A stretch of DNA of 64,000 bases from UBA965 sp040396955 (GTDB taxonomy: Bacteria; Chloroflexota; Chloroflexia; Chloroflexales; Roseiflexaceae), in contig JBBAWX010000001.1 of NCBI GenBank assembly GCA_040396955.1, positions 301,531-365,530 of the forward strand. Reading direction: 5' to 3'. Position 1 is the stretch's first letter; every line of letters begins with the position of its first letter. The position numbers and the translations under genes are program-made. This document shows positions 8,856 to 17,363 of this stretch, piece after piece. The notes beneath the pieces were generated by a model. That model made no database searches and was not told the origin of the DNA. It worked only from the letters and a program-made list of their open reading frames with translations.

Positions 8856-10913
8856 ATGAGCATACTCGTCCACGAAGTAGTGCGCGGTGATGTATTGAGT
8901 GTCCAAATCAGGGATGCCCAGCCTCGGCAAGTGCTGATTTCCCACGAAAACGCAGCCGTCGTCAGCGAAACAAGTGCCCTCTTTGCCGTCGAAATCGACG
9001 GCGAGTGCTATACTGCGCAATCGACTCGCCTGACGCTTGGCGCCGTTGAGCGCACAATTGTAGCACCAGGTCAACAGCGTGCGCGCCTCGCATTTCACCA
9101 TCAAACTGCCGCCTGGCAAGTGATCTATGTCATCGATACGTTTGCGGGTTCGGCCGTTGTTGAAAGCGGCCTTGAGATACACAATCATACGTCACAGTCG
9201 CTCCGGGTTACGCGCATGGATGCCTGGGATGTGGTACTGCCGATCGGCTCGTACGAGACCATGGCATATAGCAGTGGCTGGGGTAGTGAATTTGAGCCAA
9301 TTCGGCACCGCTTGACCGCTGATTACGCCATTCAAGGACGCGCTGGTCGTTCATCGCAAGGCATGAGCCCGGTGCTCACGTTGTGGCGCGATGCGCGCTT
9401 CAGTGTTTTGACGACGGTGGCATGGTCCGGGAATTGGGCCATCGACATGAAGCAACAGGCGAATGGAGCCTTCCGACTTTCTGCCGGTATAAATACATGG
9501 GCATTTTGGAGTGATATTGCCCCAGGAGCATCGTGTAGTGCCCCCACAGTGGTCACGGTTTTTGGTCATGGCGACGTGGATGGCATGGCGCAACAACTCG
9601 CACGCGTGGGGCAAGCATATTGGTATCCGCATAATGCACTTGCTGATGCCCTCCCCGTGGAATGGAATCACTGGTGGACATACGAGGACCGTGCCATCAA
9701 CGAGACCACGTTCAGAGCCAACGTAGATGTGGCCGCCGAGCTGGGTTTTGAAGTGTGTGTGGTCGATGCCGGCTGGTTTGGTCCGGCTGACCCCAATACG
9801 CACTGGTACCAAGTGCGCGGTGACTGGCATCTGGTAAACACGACCCGTTTCCCTGCGGGCATGCGTGCCCTCTCCGACTACGTTCATGCCAAAGGCATGG
9901 CATTCGGCATCTGGTGCGAAATCGAAGCTTTGGGTGTCAAGGCCGAGGTCTCGCGTCTTCATCCCGATATTGTGGCCCTGCGTGACGGCATTCATGCCGG
10001 CTACGTCTGTCTGGGGAGCCAAGCCGGCTGGGAGTTCGCCTTCAATACGCTTGATCGCATCATCGGCGACTACAACGCCGATTGGGTCAAACTCGACTTC
10101 AACCTTGATCCCGGTGCCGGCTGTAATCGCACCGATCACGGTCATGGTGCCGGCGATGGGCTCTTTCATCACTACCAGGGATACTATCGCCTCCTGACCG
10201 CCATACGTGCCAAGTACCCGCACGTGGTCCTCGAAAACTGCGCGTCAGGCGGGCTTCGCATCGATTTGGGCATTGCCAAGCAGACCCACATGGCGTTTTT
10301 GAGTGATCCCGATTGGCCGGTGCACAGTCTGCAACTCTTTTGGGGCGCATCCACCTTTCTGGCACCGACGGCCATTCTCCACTGGAGCTTCGGTGAATGG
10401 GGCTTTGCCGATCATCCCGATCAAACCTTCGATCCGCGCTCGCCGAGCCTGACGATGGCTCAACTCGACTACTACACGCATATCAGCATGCTGCATCGTT
10501 GCGGATTCTCACAAGCACTTCCCGATTTGCCACAGTGGGTGGCTGAGCGCTATGCCACGCACATTCGCGACTACCAGCAGGTCATCCGCGAGTTTGTGTC
10601 GCTGGCCACCATGTATCGGCTGACCAATCAACCACGGCGTGATCGCACCTGGGATCTCTTTGCTGGGTTTCAGTACGTACTGCCTACGGCCGAGCGCATG
10701 CTCCTCTGCCTCTTCCGATTGCCCGGTGCGAAAGCACAAAAGCGCTTCTACTTCGCTGAAATCGATGCACATGCCACCTATCGTTGTCGTTGGCTTGGCT
10801 CATCACGCGTCGAAATTTGGCAGGGAGCTGATATGGTCGGCGGTGTCATGATTTCTGATTTGCCCGAACCAGGCTCCGCCTTCATCCTGTGTGAACGCAT
10901 GCCCTCACGTTGA
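8856..10913 (+). CDS. GH36 alpha-galactosidase
   Basis: The 685-residue protein has the layout of clan GH-D family 36: an N-terminal beta-sandwich, a (beta/alpha)8 barrel and a small C-terminal sheet. DWVKLDFN carries the expected nucleophile Asp at residue 414, and FLSDPDWP carries the likely acid/base Asp at 484. The stretch VVLENCASGG is a family hallmark. It would hydrolyse alpha-galactosides such as melibiose or raffinose-type oligosaccharides in the cytoplasm. GAAAGG lies about 8 bases before the ATG. Its stop codon lies inside the promoter of the following transporter operon. Confidence 0.88.
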   Translation: MSILVHEVVRGDVLSVQIRDAQPRQVLISHENAAVVSETSALFAVEIDGECYTAQSTRLTLGAVERTIVAPGQQRARLAFHHQTAAWQVIYVIDTFAGSAVVESGLEIHNHTSQSLRVTRMDAWDVVLPIGSYETMAYSSGWGSEFEPIRHRLTADYAIQGRAGRSSQGMSPVLTLWRDARFSVLTTVAWSGNWAIDMKQQANGAFRLSAGINTWAFWSDIAPGASCSAPTVVTVFGHGDVDGMAQQLARVGQAYWYPHNALADALPVEWNHWWTYEDRAINETTFRANVDVAAELGFEVCVVDAGWFGPADPNTHWYQVRGDWHLVNTTRFPAGMRALSDYVHAKGMAFGIWCEIEALGVKAEVSRLHPDIVALRDGIHAGYVCLGSQAGWEFAFNTLDRIIGDYNADWVKLDFNLDPGAGCNRTDHGHGAGDGLFHHYQGYYRLLTAIRAKYPHVVLENCASGGLRIDLGIAKQTHMAFLSDPDWPVHSLQLFWGASTFLAPTAILHWSFGEWGFADHPDQTFDPRSPSLTMAQLDYYTHISMLHRCGFSQALPDLPQWVAERYATHIRDYQQVIREFVSLATMYRLTNQPRRDRTWDLFAGFQYVLPTAERMLLCLFRLPGAKAQKRFYFAEIDAHATYRCRWLGSSRVEIWQGADMVGGVMISDLPEPGSAFILCERMPSR

Positions 10914-10938
10914 CAGTCTACCAGTGCAGTGGTATAAT
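10910..10938 (+). promoter_or_regulatory. Consensus sigma70 promoter of sugar ABC importer
   Basis: TTGACA at 10910-10915, a 17-base spacer and TATAAT at 10933-10938 give a full consensus promoter. The -35 box overlaps the TGA stop of the alpha-galactosidase gene. Transcription would begin near 10945, just before the palindrome at 10960-10973. Confidence 0.85.
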
Positions 10939-10959
10939 CGCCCTATATCATGAATGTAA

Positions 10960-10973
10960 TTCACATATGTGAA
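10960..10973 (+). promoter_or_regulatory. Candidate operator, copy 2 (perfect palindrome)
   Basis: TTCACATATGTGAA is a perfect 14-bp palindrome in the 5' leader of the transporter operon, 21 bases downstream of the -10 box. The related site at 8832-8845 sits in the same relation to the GH36 promoter. The IclR-family regulator at 18121-18915 is the nearest candidate to bind it; this is inference. Confidence 0.6.
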
Positions 10974-11018
10974 AATATAATCTGCACCGAGAAACAGTGG
11001 ATAACAGAGAGGTTATCG

Positions 11019-11951
11019 ATGGCAGGTACAACGGTTGTTGCCAAGCAATTAAAGCGGAAGGGGTGGCGTGAGCGGCGTGAAGCGGTGCACGCGTATGTCT
11101 TCATGTCGCCCGTCATACTCGGATTATTGATATTTACGCTCGGGCCGATTATTGCGTCGTTGTTTTTGAGTTTTTCCAATTACAATTTGCTCAATGATCC
11201 AAAGTGGATTGGTGTTGATAACTACGTCAAGATGTATGGTGAGCGGTTGTTTTGGCAATCGTTGCGTGTAAGTGCCACCTATTCGATTATCAGTGTACCG
11301 CTAGGCATGACGATTGCGTTGTTTTTGGCACTCCTACTCAACCGAGCGATGCGTGGCATCTACACCTTGCGCGCCATCTACTACTTACCGACGGTAATCT
11401 CGGGAGTGGGTGTTGCCATGTTGTGGCGGTGGATTTTTAATGGGCAGTATGGGGTCATCAACACATTGCTGCGCAACATCGGTATCAAGGGGCCAAACTG
11501 GTTGCTCGATGAAAACTACGCACTCATTGCGTTGATTATCACGAGTGTGTGGGGGGTGGGTGGCACCATGTTGATTTTTTTGGCTGGTCTACAGGGCATC
11601 CCAGCCGAAATCAACGAAGCGGCCGAGATTGATGGAGCGGGCAGGTGGGAACAGTTTCGATACATTACACTCCCCATGATTTCGCATGTCACGTTTTTCA
11701 ACTTAGTATTGGGCATTATCGGCGCCTTGCAGGTATTTACCGATGCCTATGTGATTACCAATGGTGGCCCGAATAATGCCACGTTGTTCATTGCGGTGTA
11801 CCTCTATCGACATGCCTTTCAGTTCTTGAATTTTGGGTATGCCGCTGCGTTGGCGTGGGTCCTCTTTATCATCGTTATGGTGCTTACCCTTTTGGTATTC
11901 CGATCGTCACCGCTCTGGGTCTTTTATGAGCAAGAGCGACAGGGGAAGTGA
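11019..11951 (+). CDS. Sugar ABC transporter permease, MalF/UgpA type
   Basis: The 310-residue protein has six predicted membrane segments and the permease EAA loop (EINEAAEIDGAGRWEQFRYITLP split over that region), which docks the ATPase. The ATG at 11019 is chosen over 10950 because AGAGAGG lies about 6 bases upstream and the extra leader contains no plausible signal. It is the first gene of a permease-permease-binding protein operon of the carbohydrate uptake-1 family. No ATPase gene is present, so a shared MsmK/UgpC-type ATPase encoded elsewhere is presumed. Confidence 0.92.
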   Translation: MAGTTVVAKQLKRKGWRERREAVHAYVFMSPVILGLLIFTLGPIIASLFLSFSNYNLLNDPKWIGVDNYVKMYGERLFWQSLRVSATYSIISVPLGMTIALFLALLLNRAMRGIYTLRAIYYLPTVISGVGVAMLWRWIFNGQYGVINTLLRNIGIKGPNWLLDENYALIALIITSVWGVGGTMLIFLAGLQGIPAEINEAAEIDGAGRWEQFRYITLPMISHVTFFNLVLGIIGALQVFTDAYVITNGGPNNATLFIAVYLYRHAFQFLNFGYAAALAWVLFIIVMVLTLLVFRSSPLWVFYEQERQGK

Positions 11952-12820
11952 TGATGAGAGCAATGGTACGATTGTTCCGCACACGCACAGGGCAAGAACG
12001 ACTCATCAGCATGGCCACGCTGGTGGTATTGCTTGTGGGGGCAGTGTTTATCTTGATTCCGTTTTTTTGGATGATTTCGACATCACTCAAAAAGGCCGGG
12101 GATGTCTATATTTCTCCGCCGCAGTGGATCCCCGCTGAGCCGCAATGGGAAAACTACGTGACTGCGGTGACCCGACTCAACTACGGTGTACATGCCACCA
12201 ACACGGCGATTATTGTGGTCTTTGTCATGATTGGCACGTTGTTTTCTTCTTCGTTTGCTGCCTATGGTTTTTCGCGGTTACGCGCTCCTGGCCGTGATGC
12301 GATATTCATGGTACTACTGGGCACGATGATGTTGCCTGGGGCGGTAACGTTGGTGCCTACATACTTGATGTTCAATAGCATCGGCTGGGTCAATACCTTT
12401 TTGCCGATGATTGTGCCGGCTTTTTTTGGGAATGCGTTTTTTGTCTTTTTGACACGACAATTTTACATAACAATTCCCAAAGAATTAGAAGAATCGGCGA
12501 TGATGGATGGAGCCACGGTATATCACATTTGGTGGTACATCATGGTGCCGCTGAGTGGACCGATATTGGCCACGATCGCAGTGTTCACGTTTGTGGGCAC
12601 GTACAATGATTTTTTCACGCCATTGATTTACATCAGTGACGAAAGCAAGCGGACAATCGCTGTTGCGTTGACATATTTCCAAGGGTCACCGCGGATTGGG
12701 CCGCAGATGCATCTGTTGATGGCTGCGGTGACGATGTCGATTGTGCCACCGATTCTACTTTTCATCATGGCGCAGCGCTATTTTGTGCGTGGAATCGTAA
12801 TGACGGGTATCAAGGGCTAA
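11951..12820 (+). CDS. Sugar ABC transporter permease, MalG/UgpE type
   Basis: The product has six membrane segments, and its EAA loop reads ELEESAMMDGATVYHIWWYI, as in MalG-type permeases. It would form the heterodimeric channel with the preceding permease. The ATG at 11951 overlaps the preceding stop (TGATG). The ATG at 11954 and a GTG at 11948 are alternatives, and the purine-rich AGGGGAAG at 11941-11948 serves any of them. Coupled translation would keep the two permeases at equal dose. Confidence 0.92.
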   Translation: MMRAMVRLFRTRTGQERLISMATLVVLLVGAVFILIPFFWMISTSLKKAGDVYISPPQWIPAEPQWENYVTAVTRLNYGVHATNTAIIVVFVMIGTLFSSSFAAYGFSRLRAPGRDAIFMVLLGTMMLPGAVTLVPTYLMFNSIGWVNTFLPMIVPAFFGNAFFVFLTRQFYITIPKELEESAMMDGATVYHIWWYIMVPLSGPILATIAVFTFVGTYNDFFTPLIYISDESKRTIAVALTYFQGSPRIGPQMHLLMAAVTMSIVPPILLFIMAQRYFVRGIVMTGIKG

Positions 12821-12841
12821 CTCCCCTGGTACATAGATGGT

Positions 12842-12867
12842 TTGCACTGTACATAAGGAGTGTGCAA
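12842..12867 (+). promoter_or_regulatory. Inverted repeat enclosing the ribosome site
   Basis: TTGCAC at 12842-12847 can pair with GTGCAA at 12862-12867. The 14-base loop holds the AAGGAG ribosome site, and the A of the start codon is the last stem base. The stem is only 6 bp, so a regulatory role is possible but unproven. Confidence 0.3.
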
Positions 12868-14234
12868 TGAGTAAGGAAGTGAACGAGCAACAGATGTCAC
12901 GGCGCCGATTTTTGCGCACCATGGCATTTGGTTCGGCCGCTGTCGCTGCTGGAGTGCTAGCCGCATGTGGAGCTGCCACTCCATCTGCCGAAGCCCCTGC
13001 AGAGGGTGGTGATGCCGCTGCTTCTGGTGAAGTGGCCCAGATCAAGGCCATGATGTGGAGCAATTCGCCGGTACTTGACGAAAACTTCAAGAAGCGCGCG
13101 GATCTCTTCAACGCCAAGTATGCCGGCAAGTACGAAGTTTCCATGGAGTTGTTGCCCTGGGATCAGTACTGGCCCAAGGTCGATCTGGCGTATGCCTCCA
13201 AAGAGCCAATCGACGTCTATTTCTGGGATGTGCAGGCATACGGGCACTACAAGCAGGGTTTGGTCAAAAACGTACAGGCCGATCTCGATGCGGTCGCCGA
13301 TTTTGCCAACCCCGACTTGTACCCCCAAGAGCAGATGGCAGTGTGGAAGTTTGATGGTGCCAACATGTACGCGGTGCCTGAGAATTTCCAGAGCATGGCC
13401 CTCTTCTACAACAAGGACTTGTTTGATGCGGCCGGCGTCGCTTATCCCGATGCCAACACCACCTGGGACGACATCTTGGTCATGGCCGAGAAGTTGAAGA
13501 AGGTCGAAGGCGAAGAAGTCACCCAGTGGGGCTTCGACGTCGGCGATTTGGCCGTGTGGTGGGGTTCGATTTCGTTGGCGTGGGCGCAAGGTGGTGGCTA
13601 CTTCGACAAAGTCGTAGAGCCGACCAAGTTCACCTTTAGCTCACCTGAGGCGCAGAACGCCCTCAAGTGGATCCAGGACGTCATGTATGTGTCGAAACTG
13701 GCTCCCGATTCCGAGACGCGTTCCGTGGTCGGCCAAGAGACCGGCATCTTCGGTTCTGGCAAGGTCGCCATGTACCCGGGTGGGACCTGGATGATCTCGA
13801 GCAACCAGCAGTTGCCGTTCAAGTGGGACATGGCACCCATGCCCAAGTGGGGCGAAAACCGCGCCATGCCGTACTGGTTTGGTGGCTGGGTCATCCCCAA
13901 AGACGGCAAGCACACTGATGCTGCCACCGCCTGGGCCATCTGGTGCGCCACCGAGTATCAGCAGACCATGGCCGAAACGCGCGACTGGATTCCGATTCGT
14001 GCCGACGCCCGCAACTCGGCCGCCTTCCTTGATGGCATGCCTGCCGGCTTCAAAGATGTCTCCGCTGCCATTGGCAGTGCACGCATCGGCGACGTCTACA
14101 GCGCCAAAGTCCAGCAAATCTTGGGTGAAGTGATTTCACCGACCCTCGATCTGGTCTGGAACAACAAGATTTCAGTGGCCGATGCCGGCAAAGAAATCGA
14201 CGAGAAGGCCACCGCCATGTTGTCTGAGGGATAG
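12867..14234 (+). CDS. Sugar ABC transporter substrate-binding lipoprotein (Tat)
   Basis: The 455-residue protein starts at 12867, where AAGGAG lies 6 bases upstream; an earlier in-frame ATG lacks a site. The leader contains the twin-arginine motif SRRRFLRT and ends in the lipobox GVLAAC with Cys near residue 34, followed by an Ala/Pro/Glu spacer. The remainder is a family 1 extracellular solute-binding protein, with segments such as AVPENFQSMALFYNKDLF and GTWMISSNQQ typical of the group. It would be exported folded, anchored to the membrane outer face, and deliver a sugar to the two permeases. A strong stem-loop follows its stop. Confidence 0.93.
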   Translation: MSKEVNEQQMSRRRFLRTMAFGSAAVAAGVLAACGAATPSAEAPAEGGDAAASGEVAQIKAMMWSNSPVLDENFKKRADLFNAKYAGKYEVSMELLPWDQYWPKVDLAYASKEPIDVYFWDVQAYGHYKQGLVKNVQADLDAVADFANPDLYPQEQMAVWKFDGANMYAVPENFQSMALFYNKDLFDAAGVAYPDANTTWDDILVMAEKLKKVEGEEVTQWGFDVGDLAVWWGSISLAWAQGGGYFDKVVEPTKFTFSSPEAQNALKWIQDVMYVSKLAPDSETRSVVGQETGIFGSGKVAMYPGGTWMISSNQQLPFKWDMAPMPKWGENRAMPYWFGGWVIPKDGKHTDAATAWAIWCATEYQQTMAETRDWIPIRADARNSAAFLDGMPAGFKDVSAAIGSARIGDVYSAKVQQILGEVISPTLDLVWNNKISVADAGKEIDEKATAMLSEG

Positions 14235-14248
14235 TTTGTTGGTTGTTT

Positions 14249-14278
14249 GCCCACGGATGTAGGACTACATCCGTGGGC
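14249..14278 (+). other. Strong stem-loop after the binding-protein gene
   Basis: A perfect 13-bp stem (GCCCACGGATGTA with its complement) with a GGAC loop lies 14 bases after the stop. No T-run follows, so it is more likely an RNA-stabilising or partial-read-through element than a full terminator. Such elements are common after binding-protein genes, where they raise the dose relative to downstream genes. Confidence 0.7.
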
Positions 14279-14316
14279 TTCATGCATAAAACGTCATGTA
14301 CCAGAAAGGTGTGCCC

Positions 14317-16329
14317 ATGTTGATACAAACTCCGACCGATCATACCGTGGTGATTTCTCAGCAACTGATTTCGATCCATGTGAACATCCGTGATGGCCAA
14401 CTCCACCTTCAGCTGACCAGCACTGTGGCCGGTCTTGATATCAGCGATGGGCTTTTGGGGCATATCACGGCTGCAAATCAGCAGATCGTGTGGCAGACGC
14501 TCCGCGCTGGGGCGACGCATGCACAGCCCGATGGTTCGACCATTGTGGAGCTCATTGCTGAGGCGGTCGGGTTTCGCTACACGCACTCCTTTCAACTCTA
14601 CCCCGATCGTCCGTTTGTGCGCATGTGGGGAGGACTCACCAACACGGGCGCAGAGCCGGTGATGCTGACCAGCTGTGCACTTGCCCATCTTGTGGTGGCA
14701 CAAGCACCACTCTACCTCTTTCATGTCGATCAATTTAGCTGGCCGTACCGGCGTGATTTTTTTACTCCCCATCAAACCCAAGTCTGGCCGGGACGTATTC
14801 CCATTGAAATCCGCATGGGTTCGTACCCGTCGCACTACGATGCGCCAACGAGTTGTGCCTGGCTTGCCGTGCGTCCACCGCCCCACGATGTCGACCCGAC
14901 CCGACCCAACACCGGTCCCGGATTTGTGATGGGCATCGAATTTAATGGCAAAAGCCGGGTGCATGCATGGGCCGATCCGAAACAAACGACCATTACTAGC
15001 CACATTGATGCCCTGAATCATCACTTACCGGCACAAGCCACCTTTGCGGTGCCTGGTGTCTTTGTGGGGCAGTATCAGGGTGATTGGGACGAGGCCGGCT
15101 TTGTGACACAGCGCTTTACTGAGGCCTATCTGTCACCAGCACTGCCCAGCCCCGATTACCCGTGGGTGCAGTATAATTCGTGGAAATACGGTCAAGAAAT
15201 CAACGAACAACAGCAACTTCAGGTCATCGACCAGTGTCATGCCCTCGGCATTGAAGTCTTTGTGCTCGATCTTGGTTGGGCACGGTGTATTGGCGATTGG
15301 CGTCCCAACCCCGAAAAATTCCCCAATGGACTTGCCCCATTAGCGGCGCGTGCACGCCAGTACGGCATGCGCTTCGGCGTCCACATTGCCATTGCGCAGT
15401 GCGCTCCTGACGCACCGGTAGCCCGCGAACACCCCGAGTGGTTGATTTCGACGTACGATGATTACTTTGCCGCAGGGACCCTTTGTTTTGGCAACGATCC
15501 TTGCCGAGCCTGGATTATTGAGCAGGTGAGTCGCCTCATTACGACCGAGGGCATCGACTACATCATCCAAGACGGCGAAGACATGGTCAAGTACTGCCCA
15601 CACACCCATCACACGCATGCTGCCGGTGATAGCAATTACGCCAACTCTCAGCTGGGCATTGATGAAGTGATTGGCACACTACGCCGCCGCCACCCACACG
15701 TGGTCTTCGAAAACTGCGAAGACGGCGGCATGATGATGACCTACAAAATGGCCCAGCTGTACCACACCAGTATCACGGTCGACAACATTGCGACCTACGC
15801 CACACGCCAGGGTATTTATGGCGCATCGTACCCGTTCGCGCCTCGGTATAGTGTGCGTTACATGGAAGACACGATTACGCCGTATACTCTGCGCAGCTCC
15901 ATCTTTGGTGGCCCACTCATCTTGATGCAACGCATCACCGACTGGAGTGCCACAGAATTTGCGGTGGCCCAGCATGCCATCCAAGAATACAAGCAGTACC
16001 GCACGCTCATCCGTGATGCCAAAATCATCCACGTGATGCCGCCACTCAGCAACGTGGAGTACAAAGGCTGGGGCTGGGATGCCATCCAAGCAGTATCTGC
16101 CGACCAGCAGCAGAGCGTGTTGATGGTCTACCGTGCCATGGGTGGCACCGATCACCAGGTGATTCGCCCACGTGGATTGGCTGCCACTGCCACCTACCAG
16201 TGTACGCTCAAGGATGCACTGCAACAGGTGGTGCGGAGTGGTGCGGATCTAATGGACACTGGTATTGCTCTGAATCTGCCAGAATTTGCCAGTGAAATTG
16301 TCGAATTTGTGCGTGTGGATGCCGAATAA
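14317..16329 (+). CDS. GH36-like glycoside hydrolase (second copy)
   Basis: The 670-residue protein resembles clan GH-D alpha-galactosidases but is clearly diverged from the enzyme at 8856. Shared features are the barrel segments VFVLDLGW and VVFENCEDGG. The region DYIIQDGEDM replaces the usual KLDFN nucleophile segment, and its Asp residues are the best nucleophile candidates. The ATG at 14317 is chosen because AGAAAGG lies 7 bases upstream, while the ATG at 14296 has none. It probably cleaves another galactoside or related alpha-linked sugar imported by the adjacent transporter. Confidence 0.75.
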   Translation: MLIQTPTDHTVVISQQLISIHVNIRDGQLHLQLTSTVAGLDISDGLLGHITAANQQIVWQTLRAGATHAQPDGSTIVELIAEAVGFRYTHSFQLYPDRPFVRMWGGLTNTGAEPVMLTSCALAHLVVAQAPLYLFHVDQFSWPYRRDFFTPHQTQVWPGRIPIEIRMGSYPSHYDAPTSCAWLAVRPPPHDVDPTRPNTGPGFVMGIEFNGKSRVHAWADPKQTTITSHIDALNHHLPAQATFAVPGVFVGQYQGDWDEAGFVTQRFTEAYLSPALPSPDYPWVQYNSWKYGQEINEQQQLQVIDQCHALGIEVFVLDLGWARCIGDWRPNPEKFPNGLAPLAARARQYGMRFGVHIAIAQCAPDAPVAREHPEWLISTYDDYFAAGTLCFGNDPCRAWIIEQVSRLITTEGIDYIIQDGEDMVKYCPHTHHTHAAGDSNYANSQLGIDEVIGTLRRRHPHVVFENCEDGGMMMTYKMAQLYHTSITVDNIATYATRQGIYGASYPFAPRYSVRYMEDTITPYTLRSSIFGGPLILMQRITDWSATEFAVAQHAIQEYKQYRTLIRDAKIIHVMPPLSNVEYKGWGWDAIQAVSADQQQSVLMVYRAMGGTDHQVIRPRGLAATATYQCTLKDALQQVVRSGADLMDTGIALNLPEFASEIVEFVRVDAE

Positions 16330-16345
16330 ACCAAAAGGAGCCACT

Positions 16346-17347
16346 ATGGCAGTCCGTATTGATGCCGAGTACACGTGGCGCGGTTTTCGGGCGGTCGTGC
16401 TCGAAAACCGCCATCTCCGTGCCATGTTTTTGCCGGAACTCGGCGGCAAACTCTGGTCACTCATCGACAAAAAGGCCGACAGCGAGGTGCTGTGGCACAA
16501 TCCGCGCATGGCGCCACGCCTCGCATCCTACGGAGCCGCCTACGACGATTGGTTTTGTGGCGGTTGGGATGAGCTGTTTCCCAATGATGCTCCAACCAGC
16601 TTGACCGGTGATCCATACCCCGATCACGGCGAATGGTGGTCGATGCCTTTTACGTGGCACATTGAGCAGTCGGATACACAGGTAGTGTTGGTGCTGAGTC
16701 GTCGTGGTGTGGTGACCGATACGTTGGTGGAAAAGCGCATCGAACTGCACGATAATGCCACTACTCTGCACATTCAGTACCGATTGGTCAACCATTCGTA
16801 CCAGCCACTCGACTATCTGTGGAAATTGCACCCTGCGCTGGCAATCACACCACAGCACCGCATCGACATGCCAGCGCACCATGTGGTGGTGGATGAGGGC
16901 TTCCGTGGTCGCCTTGGTGATGCGGTTCATTCGTTCCAGTGGCCGTTTGCACAGACTGCGCACGGGCGGATCGATATGCGCCAGGTGCCGCCTGTGGCTG
17001 CTCGCGCCTGTGACTTCTACTATGCGCTTGATCTTCCTCAGGGATGGTGTGCTCTGACCGACACCGTACAGCGTCGTGGCTTCGGTCTCGTATTCGACCC
17101 TGCCGTGTTTCGCAGTGTATGGGTCTTTGGGGCATATGGCGGTTGGCGCAATTTGTATGTGACCATCCTCGAGCCGTGCACCGGCTACCCGTATTTGCTG
17201 GATACGGCCGTCGCACAGGGCACGGCAAGCCGCTTGGAACCGGGAGCCGAGTTACGCACCAGCCTGACCGCCGTCCTCTATCACGGCGTTGCTGGGGTGT
17301 CAAGTATGATGCCCGATGGAACCGTGCAGGCTGCGCCTGCAGAATAA
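16346..17347 (+). CDS. Aldose-epimerase/DUF5107-like protein
   Basis: The 333-residue product looks like the galactose mutarotase-type beta-sandwich: ENRHLRAMFLPELGGKLWSLIDK near the N-terminus matches the pattern in which a Gly-rich strand opens the sugar-binding fold, and WKLHPALAI and EPCTGYP match later conserved spots. An AAAAGGAG site precedes the ATG at 16346. It follows the GH36-like gene by 16 bases and precedes the dehydrogenase by 16, so these three are one operon segment. It probably converts sugar anomers released by the glycosidases; a true catalytic assignment is not possible by eye. Confidence 0.68.
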   Translation: MAVRIDAEYTWRGFRAVVLENRHLRAMFLPELGGKLWSLIDKKADSEVLWHNPRMAPRLASYGAAYDDWFCGGWDELFPNDAPTSLTGDPYPDHGEWWSMPFTWHIEQSDTQVVLVLSRRGVVTDTLVEKRIELHDNATTLHIQYRLVNHSYQPLDYLWKLHPALAITPQHRIDMPAHHVVVDEGFRGRLGDAVHSFQWPFAQTAHGRIDMRQVPPVAARACDFYYALDLPQGWCALTDTVQRRGFGLVFDPAVFRSVWVFGAYGGWRNLYVTILEPCTGYPYLLDTAVAQGTASRLEPGAELRTSLTAVLYHGVAGVSSMMPDGTVQAAPAE

Positions 17348-17363
17348 CAAGGAAGATCCGCAG

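Noticed and set aside
9351..10223. 290-codon minus-strand frame
   Set aside because: It is antisense to the GH36 active-site region and has no recognisable motifs.
14050..15024. 324-codon minus-strand frame
   Set aside because: It spans the end of the binding-protein gene, a hairpin and the next gene, and is a shadow of both.
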